From Sulfuricella denitrificans skB26 (GTDB lineage Bacteria > Pseudomonadota > Gammaproteobacteria > Burkholderiales > Sulfuricellaceae): 64,000 bases of DNA. The notes under the pieces were generated by a model. That model did no database searches. It was not told the origin of the DNA and saw only the letters and a program-made list of their open reading frames with translations. Shown one piece after another: positions 1 to 10,046 of this stretch; the stretch's first letter is position 1; every line of letters begins with the position of its first letter. The DNA lies in NCBI RefSeq assembly GCF_000297055.2, contig NC_022357.1:1178001-1242000 (forward strand). Reading direction: 5' to 3'. The translations under genes and the position numbers were made by a program.

Positions 1-1
1 C

Positions 2-961
2 CGCCGCATTCTCTATGCCATTCCTATTCTGATCGGGGTGAACCTGCTCACCTTCGCCCTGTTCTTCGTGGTCAACACGCCGGATAACATGGCGCGCATC
101 CACTTGGGCGTGAAGCATGTCACGCCTGAGGCAATCGCGAAGTGGAAGCACGAGCGCGGCTACGACAAACCGCTGATGTGGAACGGTGCGGCGCAAGGTG
201 CGAAGCAGGCCAGCGACACCATTTTCTTCGAGAAATCCATCGGCATGTTCGCCTTCGATTTCGGCCGCTCCGATGAGGGGCGCGACATCGCCCACGACAT
301 TAAAACGCGGATGTGGCCGAGCCTGGCGATTGCACTGCCGGTATTCGTGGTCGGGTTGGCGATCAATATTACTTTTGCCATGCTGATGGCCTTTTTCAGA
401 GCCACGTACATTGATTTCTCCGGTGTGGTTTTATGTGTGGCGATGATGTCGATTTCAGGACTGTTCTACATCATCGGCGGGCAATATCTGGTGAGCAAAC
501 TACTCCACCTGACGCCGATCTCCGGCTTCGATACCGGTAGCAGTGCGCTCAAGTTCCTCATCCTGCCGGTGCTGATCGGTGTCATCGGCGGCATCGGTTC
601 GGGCGCACGCTGGTACCGCACTATCTTCCTTGAAGAAACCTCACGGGACTACGTCAGAACCGCCCGCGCCAAGGGGCTGTCGGAGCTTTCCGTGCTGTTC
701 GGTCACGTGCTGAAAAATGCCATGATCCCCATCCTCACCGGCGCGGTGGTGGTGATCCCGCTGTTGTTCATGGGCAGCCTGATCTCGGAATCCTTCTTTG
801 GCATCCCCGGCCTCGGCAGCTATACCATCGACGCCATCAATGCTCAGGATTTCGCCATCGTTCGCGCCATGGTGTTCCTCGGTTCGGTGCTGTACATCGT
901 CGGCCTGATTCTGACGGATATTTCCTACACGCTGGTTGACCCGAGGATCAGGCTGGAATGA
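2..961 (+). CDS. Peptide-type ABC transporter permease, first subunit (5' end outside window)
   Basis: Inner-membrane permease of the DppB/OppB/YejB family, importing oligopeptide-like substrates. The reading frame is open to the first base and codes for a typical cytoplasmic start of such permeases (RRILYAIPILIGVNLL) before the first in-frame GTG at 38, so the true start lies upstream of the window. Several hydrophobic segments are visible. The cytoplasmic EAA loop (DYVRTARAKGLSELSVLFGHVLKNAMIPIL region, about 90 residues from the end) contacts the ATPase. The stop overlaps the next permease start as ATGA, so the genes are translationally coupled. The YejB-like assignment rather than DppB rests on the following fused double ATPase. 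Confidence 0.85.
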   Translation, partial: RRILYAIPILIGVNLLTFALFFVVNTPDNMARIHLGVKHVTPEAIAKWKHERGYDKPLMWNGAAQGAKQASDTIFFEKSIGMFAFDFGRSDEGRDIAHDIKTRMWPSLAIALPVFVVGLAINITFAMLMAFFRATYIDFSGVVLCVAMMSISGLFYIIGGQYLVSKLLHLTPISGFDTGSSALKFLILPVLIGVIGGIGSGARWYRTIFLEETSRDYVRTARAKGLSELSVLFGHVLKNAMIPILTGAVVVIPLLFMGSLISESFFGIPGLGSYTIDAINAQDFAIVRAMVFLGSVLYIVGLILTDISYTLVDPRIRLE

Positions 962-2367
962 TGCTATTTAAGCCCGTTCTTCTGTGGACCGACATGTTGC
1001 TCTGGCTGCTGCTGGTCAGCGTGGCGTTTTACATCTGGCGGGTGCGGCAGCGCGAGCATTTACTCCAGCCTTGGCGGCGCTTGCTGCGCAGCCGTAGCGG
1101 GGTGGCTTCCGCCTTGGTGCTGCTGGCGTTTGTCGCCGTCGGCGTGTTCGATTCTCTGCATTTCCGTCTGCCGCTGGAGAAACAGGGAAATGGTGCGGAG
1201 ACGCACTATTCGCCCGAGGTGTTGAGCGTATTCGACCTGATGGTTGGTCCGCTCAGAAAACAGGTGGAAAAAACCTATTCCGCGCCTTTCGCTGCCCATC
1301 TCTATACCAAGGAAACCATAGAACTGCCGGGAGGCAAGCAGGTACGCGACTATCCGCGCCTGAAGTACGGTGGGGCGCATTTGCGCGATCCAGTGCGGGA
1401 GCAGACGGGAGATGTGGTCGTTACGGCGCTGCGGGGGGGCGTTTATGCGCTTGCCTTGGGCGCGGGGCTGACTCTGGTCCTGGCGCTGTGGCTGGCGCGG
1501 CGTCGCGGCATCTCGATCGGCGCGGCCTGGGTGATGATCCGACATGGGCGCGACGAGATTCCCTGGCGCACCCTGCTGGCCACCATCGGGCTGCTGATTT
1601 TGTTCTGCTGTCTGGCCACGGTATTTTCCGTCAAGTATCACATTTTCGGCACCGACAAGGTCGGCCAGGATGTATTTTACCTGGCGCTGAAAAGCATCCG
1701 TACCGGCCTGATGATCGGCACGCTCACCACGCTGGTGATGCTGCCCTTTGCCCTGCTGCTCGGCATCATGGCGGGCTATTTTCGCGGCTGGGTGGATGAC
1801 GTGATCCAGTACACCTATACCACCCTCAGCTCGATTCCTGGCGTGTTGCTGATTGCGGCGGCTGTGCTGATCCTGCAGGTCTACATGGACAATAACCAGG
1901 AGCTGTTCGACACCGTGGCGGCACGCGCTGATCTCCGCCTGCTGTTCCTCTGCGTGATCCTTGGCATCACCAGCTGGACCGGGCTGTGCCGGCTGTTGCG
2001 CGGTGAGACCCTGAAAGTGCGGGAAATGGAGTTCATCCAGGCGGCAACCGCATTCGGTGTTGGCCATTTCCGCATCATCGCCCGCCATGTCCTGCCCAAC
2101 GTGATGCACATTGTGCTGATCTCGATCGTGCTGGATTTCAGCGCTCTGGTGCTGGCCGAGGCGGTGCTGTCCTATGTCGGTGTCGGTGTCGACCCGTCCA
2201 TGCAGAGCTGGGGCAACATGATCAACGGAGCGCGGCTGGAAATGGCGCGCGAACCAATGGTGTGGTGGTCGTTGCTGGCGGCCTTCGTTTTCATGTTCGT
2301 GCTGGTGCTGTCGGCCAATTTGTTTTCCGATCGCGTGCGCGATGCGTTCGATCCGAGGGTGAGATGA
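958..2367 (+). CDS. Peptide-type ABC transporter permease, second subunit, with extended N-terminus
   Basis: DppC/YejE-family inner-membrane permease of the same importer. The C-terminal half has the binding-protein-dependent transport fold with an EAA loop (EFIQAATAFGVGHFRIIARH, then VLPN). At 469 residues it is clearly longer than the usual 290-350 of this family. The extra part is an N-terminal hydrophobic segment plus about 100 polar residues and another hydrophobic segment before the permease core. It overlaps the upstream permease (ATGA) and the downstream ATPase (ATGA at 2364-2367), so the three genes form one tightly coupled operon. Confidence 0.85.
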   Translation: MMLFKPVLLWTDMLLWLLLVSVAFYIWRVRQREHLLQPWRRLLRSRSGVASALVLLAFVAVGVFDSLHFRLPLEKQGNGAETHYSPEVLSVFDLMVGPLRKQVEKTYSAPFAAHLYTKETIELPGGKQVRDYPRLKYGGAHLRDPVREQTGDVVVTALRGGVYALALGAGLTLVLALWLARRRGISIGAAWVMIRHGRDEIPWRTLLATIGLLILFCCLATVFSVKYHIFGTDKVGQDVFYLALKSIRTGLMIGTLTTLVMLPFALLLGIMAGYFRGWVDDVIQYTYTTLSSIPGVLLIAAAVLILQVYMDNNQELFDTVAARADLRLLFLCVILGITSWTGLCRLLRGETLKVREMEFIQAATAFGVGHFRIIARHVLPNVMHIVLISIVLDFSALVLAEAVLSYVGVGVDPSMQSWGNMINGARLEMAREPMVWWSLLAAFVFMFVLVLSANLFSDRVRDAFDPRVR

Positions 2368-4373
2368 GCGGGCCGCTGCTAGTCGTCGAAAACCTCAGGG
2401 TTCGGCTGGATGCCGGCAAAACCCAGGTACGGGCAGTGGACGGCGTGAGCTTTTCCATCGATCCCCACGAGACTTTTGCCCTCCTTGGTGAATCGGGTTG
2501 CGGCAAGTCGATGACGGCGCTGTCCCTGATGCGTCTGCTGCCTGAGGCCGGGCATATTGAAACAGGCAAGGTTCTCCTCGACGGCCTGGATTTGCTGGGT
2601 TTGCCGGAGATTGCCATGCGCGCGGTGCGTGGCAAGCGTATCGCGATGATCTTCCAGGAACCGATGACCAGTCTCAATCCGGTCATGACTATCGGTCAGC
2701 AGATCGCCGAGACCCTGCATCGTCACACCGACTTGCGGGGTGAGGCGGCGCAGGGGCGAGTGCTGGAATTGCTTGATGCGGTAGGTATTCCCGCGCCACA
2801 AGCGCGCTACCACGACTACCCGTTTCAGTTCTCCGGCGGCATGAAGCAGCGCGTGATGATTGCCATCGCCCTGGCGTGCGAGCCCGACCTGCTGATCGCT
2901 GATGAACCGACCACGGCGCTGGATGTGACCATCCAGGCGCAGGTGCTGGAGCTGTTGCGCCGATTGCAGCATGAGCGTGGCATGGCGGTGATGCTGATCA
3001 GCCACGATCTCGGTGTGGTGTCGGAAATGGCACAGCGCGTGGCGGTGATGTATGCAGGTGAAATTGTGGAAATGGCCGGGCGCGAGGAGTTCTTCGCCAA
3101 TCCGCAGCACCCTTACACCCGCAAGCTGTTTGCTTCGCTGCCTGGCGCGGCGCGTCGCGGGCAGCAGCTGGAGATCATCCGCGGCAGCGTGCCGCCACTA
3201 GACCAGGAGTTTTCCGGCTGCCGTTTCGCCGGTCGCTGCGATTTTGCCTGGCAGAAATGTAGAGAAGAAGTTCCCGCTTGGAGCGAGGTTACGTCGGGCC
3301 ATCAGGTGCGCTGTCACCTGCTGGAAAGCCCAGAACATGCTGCCTGCGAAGCAGCAGCAACGCTGCCATCTCCTGTCGTTCTGCCAGAGGTAAGGGCTGA
3401 TCGGCCGTTGCTGGAGGTGGCCGATCTCAAGGTTCACTTCCCCATCCATAAAGGCCTGTTCAAGCGGGTGGCGGGCCATGTCAGGGCGGTGGACGGGGTG
3501 TCGCTGGCGATCCATTCCGGCCGCACTCTGGCGCTGGTCGGCGAGTCCGGTTGCGGCAAGACCACGGTGGGCAAGAGTATCCTGCAGTTGATTCGCCCCA
3601 CTGCCGGTAGCGTGCGTTTTTCCGGCGATGAGTTGACGCAGTTGAAGGGCGCCACGTTGCGCGCTCGGCGTACCAATTTTCAGATCGTATTTCAGGATCC
3701 CTATTCCTCGCTCGATCCGCGCATGCGGGTTGCGGACATCATCGAGGAGGGGATGATTGCGCTGGGGGCGGCTTCGAGTTCGGGCGACCGCCAGAACAGC
3801 ATGGACCGCTTGCTGCAGCAGGTCGGACTCTCTCCCGACAGCAAGTACCGCTATCCCCACGAATTTTCCGGTGGGCAGCGCCAGCGCATCGCCATTGCGC
3901 GCGCACTTGCGGTGAAGCCGCAACTGATTGTGTGTGACGAACCGACCAGCGCGCTGGATGTCTCGGTGCAGGCGCAAATCCTGAACCTGCTCAAGGGGCT
4001 GCAGGATGAACTGGGCCTGGCCTATCTGTTCATCACCCACAATCTGGCGGTGGTCGAGTATTTTGCCCACGAGGTGGCCGTGATGTATCTGGGACGGATT
4101 GTCGAACGGGGCACGGTGGAAGAGGTAATGCAGTCGCCGCGTCATCCCTATACCCGTGCGCTGCTTTCGGCCGTGCCGGTGGTGGTGGGCGATGCGCGCC
4201 GGGAAATCATTCGTCTGGCAGGGGATTTGCCTTCGCCGGCGAACCCGCCGTCAGGCTGCCATTTTCATCCGCGTTGTCCGCAGGCCATGGCCGCATGCCG
4301 GCAAAACTACCCGGCCATGGTTGGCTTCAGCGCTACACACAGTGCTAGCTGTTATCTGTATTCTGAAAAGTAG
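2364..4373 (+). CDS. ABC transporter ATP-binding protein, two fused ATPase domains (YejF-like)
   Basis: A 669-residue protein energising the importer. Each half has a complete ATPase: Walker A GESGCGKS (about residue 42) with Walker [14 protein letters not shown], and Walker A GESGCGKT with Walker [14 protein letters not shown]. Signature motifs are FSGGMKQR and FSGGQRQR. Both halves end in the Cys-containing oligopeptide-ABC C-terminal segment ([15 protein letters not shown] and [15 protein letters not shown]). The ATG at 2364 overlaps the permease stop as ATGA and is preferred over an in-frame upstream codon inside the permease gene. The DppD-DppF fusion layout is that of YejF, tied in E. 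coli to microcin C and peptide uptake. Confidence 0.9.
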   Translation: MSGPLLVVENLRVRLDAGKTQVRAVDGVSFSIDPHETFALLGESGCGKSMTALSLMRLLPEAGHIETGKVLLDGLDLLGLPEIAMRAVRGKRIAMIFQEPMTSLNPVMTIGQQIAETLHRHTDLRGEAAQGRVLELLDAVGIPAPQARYHDYPFQFSGGMKQRVMIAIALACEPDLLIADEPTTALDVTIQAQVLELLRRLQHERGMAVMLISHDLGVVSEMAQRVAVMYAGEIVEMAGREEFFANPQHPYTRKLFASLPGAARRGQQLEIIRGSVPPLDQEFSGCRFAGRCDFAWQKCREEVPAWSEVTSGHQVRCHLLESPEHAACEAAATLPSPVVLPEVRADRPLLEVADLKVHFPIHKGLFKRVAGHVRAVDGVSLAIHSGRTLALVGESGCGKTTVGKSILQLIRPTAGSVRFSGDELTQLKGATLRARRTNFQIVFQDPYSSLDPRMRVADIIEEGMIALGAASSSGDRQNSMDRLLQQVGLSPDSKYRYPHEFSGGQRQRIAIARALAVKPQLIVCDEPTSALDVSVQAQILNLLKGLQDELGLAYLFITHNLAVVEYFAHEVAVMYLGRIVERGTVEEVMQSPRHPYTRALLSAVPVVVGDARREIIRLAGDLPSPANPPSGCHFHPRCPQAMAACRQNYPAMVGFSATHSASCYLYSEK

Positions 4374-4398
4374 CAAACCGGCGGATGCCGGAGATGAA

Positions 4399-6108
4399 TC
4401 AGCCCTTGCTAGGCAGCATCAGGGTGACTTTGTCGCCGGGGGTGAGGCCACGCTTGCCGGAAATATTGTTCCAGCGCTGGATATCGTTGGTCGCGACATT
4501 AAATTGTTTGGCGATGCTGGCCATGGTGTCGCCGTGGCGCACGGTGTAATAGCGCTGACTGCGTTTAGCACTGGCCAGTTTCACAGGCTTAGCATTGTTC
4601 GTTGCAGCGAATTTCACAGTCTTAGCCTTGGCTATTGCCGTTTGTTTCACAGGTTGGACCTGGACCGCTGCAAGCTTGCGAGAAGTGAGGGTCTCCTGGC
4701 GGATGACCAGTTTCTGGCCGCTGCTGAGGCGGTTGGACTTGAGATTGTTCAGGGACTTGATTTGCAGCGCCGAGACTTTGTGGTGTTTGGCGATGCTGAC
4801 CAGGGTGTCGCCCTTCTTTACGGCATAAACAAAGCGGGATGAGACCCGCAATGGTGCGGCGTCTTCTGCTTCGCTTGCCTGAGCAACTTCGTCAAAGTCG
4901 GGGATAGCCGCTTCGTTGTGGCTGAGCGGTACCAGCAGAGTCTGGCCGGCAGCCAGTTTGTTGTGCTTGGTGATGCTGTTGATTTCTTTTAGCCGGGCAA
5001 CGCTGATGCTGAAGCGGCGCGCAACCTTATCGATTTTTTCTCCACGTGCCGGCGTGTAGGATTTCCAGGAAACCAGCGGCTTGTCATAGTTTTCCAGGTT
5101 GCTGGAAAAGGTGTCGGCCTTGTCCACTGGCAGTAGCAAGGTACGTGAACCCTTGAAGTTGATGACGGGCCGGTTATAGGCGGGATTAAGTGAGACAAAG
5201 TCGTGCAGCGGCATCCCGGCGAGGCGTGCGGCTACGGCGACGTCAATGCGCTGGGTGGTGGTGACGCTGGCGAAATAGGGGCGGTTGGGGATGGAAGCCA
5301 GGTCGAGCCCTGCTGCTTCTGGATTCATGACAATCTGTTTGACCGCCATCAGCTTGGGCACGTAATTACGTGTTTCGGGCGGCATGGTCAGGCTGAGGTA
5401 GTCGGTGGGCAGTCCCATCTTCCGGTTTTTGGCGATGGCGCGTTGCACTGAACCCTCGCCCCAGTTATAGGCGGCGAATGCCAGTTCCCAGCTGCCGAAC
5501 ATGTCATGGAGTTTTTGCAGGTAGTCCAGCGCCGCATCCGTTGCCGCCGTGACATCGCGGCGACCGTCGTACCAGAAGTTTTGTTCCAGGCCGAAGTGCT
5601 TGCCGGTGGAAGGGATGAACTGCCAGATGCCGGAGGCGTGGCTGGTGGAATAGGCTTTGGGATTGAAGGCGCTTTCTATCATCGGCAGCAGGGCGACTTC
5701 AGTCGGCATTCCCCGTTTTTCGACTTCTTCGACGATGTGGTACAGGTAAAGCTGGCTGCGCTCTACCATGCGTTTCACATAGTCAGGACGGTTGGCATAC
5801 CAGGCAACATGGTTTTGAACCAGGGGTGAATCCAGTTCCTCCATGGTGAAGCCATCGCGGATGCGATCCCACAAATCGACGGGTTCATCCAGCGAGACCA
5901 CGACGCGGGCTTTTTTTAATTGGGAGCCGAGAAGTCCGGTACTGGGCTGAAGCAGCAGAGGTGTCTCTGCATCGCTCGTTTCAGCCAGTGCCTGTTTGAC
6001 AGGTTGTTCTGAGGAATCAGCGCCAAACACATCATCCGCGTTTGCCATCGGCGAATGCAGCGCGAAAACGCTTGCCAGTGACAGAATTAAAGAGGGGATA
6101 AGGCGCAT
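4399..6108 (-). CDS. mltD: Membrane-bound lytic murein transglycosylase D with three LysM domains
   Basis: Cleaves the glycan strand of peptidoglycan, forming 1,6-anhydro products. The 569-residue product starts with a signal peptide (MRLIPSLILSLASVFALHSP). I choose the ATG at 6108 because it begins this peptide; an in-frame upstream ATG would add 23 non-hydrophobic residues. The SLT catalytic domain shows LLPMIESAFNPKAYS (catalytic Glu), ASGIWQFIPSTG and AFAAYNWGEGSVQRAI. Three LysM-like repeats occupy the C-terminal 40%, the last two with the clear forms VKKGDTLVSIAKHHKVS and VRHGDTMASIAKQFNV. It is convergent with the ABC operon and co-directional with gloB. Confidence 0.93.
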   Translation of the reverse strand: MRLIPSLILSLASVFALHSPMANADDVFGADSSEQPVKQALAETSDAETPLLLQPSTGLLGSQLKKARVVVSLDEPVDLWDRIRDGFTMEELDSPLVQNHVAWYANRPDYVKRMVERSQLYLYHIVEEVEKRGMPTEVALLPMIESAFNPKAYSTSHASGIWQFIPSTGKHFGLEQNFWYDGRRDVTAATDAALDYLQKLHDMFGSWELAFAAYNWGEGSVQRAIAKNRKMGLPTDYLSLTMPPETRNYVPKLMAVKQIVMNPEAAGLDLASIPNRPYFASVTTTQRIDVAVAARLAGMPLHDFVSLNPAYNRPVINFKGSRTLLLPVDKADTFSSNLENYDKPLVSWKSYTPARGEKIDKVARRFSISVARLKEINSITKHNKLAAGQTLLVPLSHNEAAIPDFDEVAQASEAEDAAPLRVSSRFVYAVKKGDTLVSIAKHHKVSALQIKSLNNLKSNRLSSGQKLVIRQETLTSRKLAAVQVQPVKQTAIAKAKTVKFAATNNAKPVKLASAKRSQRYYTVRHGDTMASIAKQFNVATNDIQRWNNISGKRGLTPGDKVTLMLPSKG

Positions 6109-6227
6109 GCTTGTTATTGATTGTTCAGCGAAATTAAAACTCCGCCGATGGTAGCCAAGAACCCCTACCCACGTCAAGGAATATCTTCGCTGGCTGCGCT
6201 ACCGGAGCTGGTGGGTAATCTACTGAA

Positions 6228-6989
6228 CTAGAAGCGGTTTCTCCACTCCCTGATAGCGGTGAAGACCATGACGGCATTGTCCAGCGGGCTGCCGGAAAAA
6301 TGCACGGCGGCTTCAATCACGGCGGGATGTTCGCAGCGCAGGAAAGGATTGGTGGCTTTTTCCAGCGCCAGGGTGGACGGCAGGGTGGGGCGGCCTTGTT
6401 CTCGGGTTTGGATGTCGCGCGCTTCGCGCTCCAGGAGTTGGCGGTTGGCGGGCTCAACCTTTTTGGCAAAGCGGATATTCTCCAGGGTGTATTCATGGGC
6501 GCAATATACTTGGGTATCGTCGGGCAGGGCGGCAAATTTTTGCAGCGAGGCATACATCTGCAGAGGGGTGCCCTCGAACAGCTTACCGCAACCGCAGGTG
6601 AACAGCGTGTCGCCACAAAACAGGGAATTTGCGCCATAATAGGCAATGTGGCCGGCGGTATGGCCAGGGACGTCGAGGACGGCGAATTCCACGCCCAAGT
6701 CCGGCAATCGCACCGTATCACCTTCCCCGACCGGGTTGGAAATGCCTGGAATACTTTCCTTGCGGGGACCGTAAACCGGCACGGCGGCGTGTTCTAACAG
6801 GGCTTCAATCCCGCCGGTATGATCGCCGTGGTGGTGGGTGATCAGGATGGCAGCAAGGCTTAGCCCGTGGCGGCCGAGGTAGTCCAATACTGGCTCGGCA
6901 TCGCCTGGATCCACAACTGCGGCGTAGCGCTCGTCGCAAATCAGCCAGATGTAGTTGTCCTCGAAAGCGGGAACGGGAATGATCTTCAT
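6228..6989 (-). CDS. gloB: Hydroxyacylglutathione hydrolase (glyoxalase II)
   Basis: Hydrolyses S-D-lactoylglutathione to D-lactate and glutathione, the second step of methylglyoxal detoxification. At 253 residues it has the normal length. The binuclear metal motif THHHGDH is at residues 51-57, with GHTAGHIAYY, FCGDTLF and CAHEYT supplying further ligands, all typical of glyoxalase II. The next gene diverges only 28 bases away, so promoters for both must overlap neighbouring coding sequence. The gloB-methyltransferase-rnhA-dnaQ neighbourhood is conserved in proteobacteria. Confidence 0.95.
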   Translation of the reverse strand: MKIIPVPAFEDNYIWLICDERYAAVVDPGDAEPVLDYLGRHGLSLAAILITHHHGDHTGGIEALLEHAAVPVYGPRKESIPGISNPVGEGDTVRLPDLGVEFAVLDVPGHTAGHIAYYGANSLFCGDTLFTCGCGKLFEGTPLQMYASLQKFAALPDDTQVYCAHEYTLENIRFAKKVEPANRQLLEREARDIQTREQGRPTLPSTLALEKATNPFLRCEHPAVIEAAVHFSGSPLDNAVMVFTAIREWRNRF

Positions 6990-7017
6990 GATGATATGTT
7001 CGAATTAACCCTGTGCG

Positions 7018-7758
7018 ATGTCAATGGATGAATGGATAGCCACTCCGCTCGGCCGCTATCTGATCGAGCGCGAACAGACCTATTTCGATCAGGTGGTGGC
7101 AGATATTTTCGGCTTCAATGCGCTGCAAATCGGTTTCGCCCAATCCGACCTGTTGCGTACGAATCGCATGCAGATGCGGTTCGCTGCCGCGGCGCAATTT
7201 TCTGAATATGGGAAAGTAGAGATTAAATTACTGACCGAGCCGGGGTGTTTGCCGATCGCCAGTCAGAGCATCGATTTACTGCTGCTGCCCCACGTGCTGG
7301 AATTCAGCGCTCACCCCCACCAGATTTTGCGCGAGGTGGAACGGGTGCTGAGGCCGGAGGGGCAGGTAATTATCAGTGGCTTCAACCCATTCAGCCTGTG
7401 GGGGCTGCCCCGGTTTCTGCCCAGCCGCAAGCAGCATTACCCCTGGAATGGGGATTTTATTTCCCTGCCGCGCATCAAGGATTGGCTGGCATTGCTGGGT
7501 TTTGATGTCGTGGCCGGTCGGATGTGCTGCTATGAACCGCCGGTACGCAGCGAAAAATGGCTGCGGCGCTTTCATTTCATGGAGCCGGCGGGTGACCGCT
7601 GGTGGGCGCTGGCGGGAGGCGTCTATTTTCTGCAGGCGAAAAAGAAGGTGGTCGGGATGCATTTGATCATGCCGAACTGGAACAGAAATTCTGCAGCAAA
7701 GAAAGTGCTCGCCCCGGCGCCACAGAAAATGATCAACAATAGAATATCTGGGCAATGA
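7018..7758 (+). CDS. SAM-dependent methyltransferase, type 11 (YafS-like)
   Basis: A 246-residue class I methyltransferase. The core contains the segment [20 protein letters not shown], then [21 protein letters not shown], the usual acidic/His loop and post-motif strand of type 11 enzymes. The N-terminal glycine-rich SAM motif is poorly conserved. The substrate is unknown. Its place between gloB and rnhA matches E. coli yafS. The stop overlaps the rnhA ATG (ATGA at 7755-7758), so the two are co-translated. A second ATG two codons downstream is an alternative start. Confidence 0.8.
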   Translation: MSMDEWIATPLGRYLIEREQTYFDQVVADIFGFNALQIGFAQSDLLRTNRMQMRFAAAAQFSEYGKVEIKLLTEPGCLPIASQSIDLLLLPHVLEFSAHPHQILREVERVLRPEGQVIISGFNPFSLWGLPRFLPSRKQHYPWNGDFISLPRIKDWLALLGFDVVAGRMCCYEPPVRSEKWLRRFHFMEPAGDRWWALAGGVYFLQAKKKVVGMHLIMPNWNRNSAAKKVLAPAPQKMINNRISGQ

Positions 7759-8231
7759 AAATGGATGAAAACAAGGAAATTCCAGAGCTGCGGCGCAACA
7801 TCGTGGAGATCTACACCGATGGTGCCTGCAAGGGCAATCCCGGCGTGGGTGGCTGGGGCGCATGGCTGCGCTATTCCGGGCATGAAAAGGAGCTCTGCGG
7901 AGGCGAGAAGCTCACCACCAACAACCGTATGGAGCTGACCGCGGTGATTCGGGCGCTGGAAGCCTTGTCGCGCCCCTGTATCGTCCGGCTGCATACCGAC
8001 TCGAAGTACGTGCAGAAAGGCATCAGCGAGTGGATACATGCCTGGAAGCTGCGCGGCTGGCGCACGGCCGACAAAAAGCCGGTGAAGAACGATGATTTGT
8101 GGCGGCAGCTCGACGTGCTGGCCGCGCAGCACGAGATCGAATGGCTCTGGATCAAGGGGCATGCCGGCCACGAAGGCAACGAACGGGCCGACAGGCTGGC
8201 CAATCAGGGCGTCGAAGAGTTACGAGGATAA
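7755..8231 (+). CDS. rnhA: Ribonuclease HI
   Basis: Degrades the RNA strand of RNA-DNA hybrids, removing R-loops and primers. The four catalytic acidic residues are visible: D22 ([11 protein letters not shown]), E60 (NNRMEL), D82 (HTDSKYV) and D146 (NERADRLAN), with the conserved His in KGHAGHEGN. The 158-residue length is normal with a short N-terminal extension; ATG codons at 7755 and 7761 are both possible. It starts inside the stop of the methyltransferase gene and lies 3 bases before dnaQ, consistent with an operon. Confidence 0.96.
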   Translation: MKMDENKEIPELRRNIVEIYTDGACKGNPGVGGWGAWLRYSGHEKELCGGEKLTTNNRMELTAVIRALEALSRPCIVRLHTDSKYVQKGISEWIHAWKLRGWRTADKKPVKNDDLWRQLDVLAAQHEIEWLWIKGHAGHEGNERADRLANQGVEELRG

Positions 8232-8234
8232 AAA

Positions 8235-8942
8235 ATGCGGCAAGTTATTCTGGATACTGAAACCACTGGTCTGGACGCCAATCTGGGTCACCGCATCATC
8301 GAGGTAGCCGCGGTTGAAATGATCAACCGGCGTTTGACCGGAAACCATTTTCATCATTACGTTAATCCGCAACGCGAGATCGACCCGGGGGCGCAGCAGG
8401 TGCACGGCATCAGCCTGGAATTTCTGCAGGACAAGCCGTTTTTTAGAGATGTCGCCCAGGATTTTATCGAGTTCATCAGCGGCGCAGAGCTGGTTATCCA
8501 CAATGCGCCGTTCGATCTCGGATTCCTCAACATGGAGCTGAAACTGATCGGTCTGGAACCGGTCGGAAAATATAGTCCGGACGTGGTCGACACCCTGAAA
8601 ATGGCCAAAGATCTGCATCCGGGGCAGAAAAACAATCTGGATGCGCTGTGCCGTCGCTATTTTGTGGACAATGCCAGCCGCACCTTGCACGGGGCCCTGC
8701 TGGATACCGAGCTGCTTGCCGAAGTTTATCTCGCCATGACGCGCGGACAGAACAGCCTGATGATCGAATCCGTTGAAGAGGGGGGTAATCACGCTGATCT
8801 GGGTGGGGATTTCATGCCGCATGACCTGATGGTCTTGGCGGCTACGCCAGACGAGATGGAGATGCACCGCGCCTACCTTGACGAGATCGACAAGGCCAGC
8901 AAGGGCGCCTGCCTGTGGCGGGCGCTTGAAAGCGGTGCCTGA
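8235..8942 (+). CDS. dnaQ: DNA polymerase III epsilon subunit, 3'-5' proofreading exonuclease
   Basis: Proofreading subunit of the replicative polymerase. DEDDh exonuclease motifs are present: ExoI with D7/E9 (LDTETTGLD), ExoII in VIHNAPFDLGFLN, and ExoIII in LHGALLDTELLAEVY. The C-terminal tail that binds the alpha subunit follows. Length 235 residues is usual. It follows rnhA by 3 bases; these two genes adjoin in many proteobacteria, though divergently in E. coli and co-directionally here. Confidence 0.95.
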   Translation: MRQVILDTETTGLDANLGHRIIEVAAVEMINRRLTGNHFHHYVNPQREIDPGAQQVHGISLEFLQDKPFFRDVAQDFIEFISGAELVIHNAPFDLGFLNMELKLIGLEPVGKYSPDVVDTLKMAKDLHPGQKNNLDALCRRYFVDNASRTLHGALLDTELLAEVYLAMTRGQNSLMIESVEEGGNHADLGGDFMPHDLMVLAATPDEMEMHRAYLDEIDKASKGACLWRALESGA

Positions 8943-9010
8943 ATCCTTGGCGACCTTGTCCTATCGCAATATATATGCAATGTGGCTGGCAAGAAAAGGC
9001 GGAACATGGC

Positions 9011-9682
9011 ATGACTGAATCGGATTGGCGGGATATGGCTTTGCTGGCGTTTTTCTGGCTGGGATATTTCGTCCTGCATTCGGCGCTGGCTTCGCTTCAG
9101 GTGAAGAGCTGGGTTGCCTTGCATTACCCGGAGCGAATGCCGCTGTATCGGCTGAGTTACAATATTCTTGCGGCTATCATGCTGCTGCCGATACTCTGGC
9201 TGATGGTTCGTAACCCCGGTCCAGCGCTATGGGCCTGGCAGAGTATGGGTGCCTGGCTGGCGAATGGACTGACATTGGCAGCGTTGTTCGGTTTCGTAAA
9301 ATCACTGAATTATTACGATACCCAGGAATTTCTCGGCTTGCGCCAGTGGAAGTCACGCACTCAACGGGTGGAGGACCAAGAGGGTTTCCATCTTTCACCA
9401 CTCCATCGTTATGTGCGACATCCGTGGTATTCCTTCGGGCTGGTGCTGATCTGGACCCGCGACATGAATGCCGCAATGCTGTTGTCCGGCATGATGATGA
9501 CGGCCTATTTCATCATCGGTTCACGGCTGGAGGAAAAGAAACTGGTGGTCTATCATGGGGATGCCTACCGGTGTTACATGGAACGGGTACCCGGCCTTAT
9601 CCCCCTGCCCTGGAAGTCGCTCACGGCGAAGGAGGCCGCCGCGTTGGTATCGGCGGCGGAACGATCGCCGGAGCGACCCTGA
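9011..9682 (+). CDS. Membrane methyltransferase of the isoprenylcysteine methyltransferase/NnrU-like family
   Basis: A 223-residue integral membrane protein with about five hydrophobic segments. Its C-terminal part has the recognisable pattern LHRYVRHPWYSFGLVLIW, followed by RLEEKKLVVYHGDAYRCYMERV, typical of small membrane SAM methyltransferases (ICMT, NnrU, methanethiol S-methyltransferase). I choose the ATG at 9011; an ATG at 8975 would add 12 unconvincing residues. The substrate cannot be told from sequence. It is probably a separate unit or a tail of the dnaQ operon (69-base gap). Confidence 0.72.
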   Translation: MTESDWRDMALLAFFWLGYFVLHSALASLQVKSWVALHYPERMPLYRLSYNILAAIMLLPILWLMVRNPGPALWAWQSMGAWLANGLTLAALFGFVKSLNYYDTQEFLGLRQWKSRTQRVEDQEGFHLSPLHRYVRHPWYSFGLVLIWTRDMNAAMLLSGMMMTAYFIIGSRLEEKKLVVYHGDAYRCYMERVPGLIPLPWKSLTAKEAAALVSAAERSPERP

Positions 9683-9691
9683 GCGGTCGGT

Positions 9692-9919
9692 TTACAAACC
9701 GATTTTGCTCGCCTCGATGCCATGGCCGCATACGCGCGCCAGCACCACACTTGAACTTACCGTATCTGGGTCGTAGGCAATAGTCATCATATGGGGGTGT
9801 CCCGGACTAAAGTGTGCCGATACGACACCGTTCATGTAGCCAATTTCATCTTCCAGATGCATTCGATCAGTTAAGGGAAGTTCTGGGTGCACATTGATGA
9901 GAAAGTCAGCCATATACAT
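9692..9919 (-). CDS. Small conserved-looking protein of unknown function, 75 residues
   Basis: I do not recognise this protein. It is soluble, with an alternating strand/helix pattern (MADFLINVHPEL, then a helix, then MMTIAYDPDTVSSSVVLARV) that would suit a small ferredoxin-like fold as in HMA domains, but it lacks the CxxC metal motif. A good ribosome-binding site (AAGGAG) lies 7 bases before the ATG at 9919, which supports a real gene. It sits on the minus strand downstream of another small gene, with 127 bases between them. Confidence 0.6.
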   Translation of the reverse strand: MYMADFLINVHPELPLTDRMHLEDEIGYMNGVVSAHFSPGHPHMMTIAYDPDTVSSSVVLARVCGHGIEASKIGL

Positions 9920-10046
9920 GATTGCTCTCCTTGCTTGAAGTTGTCGAGGTGGTTGGCCACTTGCGCATTACAGGCATGGGCAACCAGCCACTCTGTGGTT
10001 CACACTGCGATCTCGGCTAAAAAATCGCAATGATATGAGGCTGGTG

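Noticed and set aside
1060-2109. Long open frame on the minus strand
   Set aside because: It lies fully antisense to the second ABC permease and has a His/Gln-rich composition typical of a shadow of a GC-rich gene.
3198-4145. 315-residue open frame on the minus strand
   Set aside because: Antisense to the well-supported double ATPase gene.
4378-4391. CCGGC-GGAT-GCCGG hairpin between the ABC operon and mltD
   Set aside because: Short stem without a T-run, so I do not call it a terminator.
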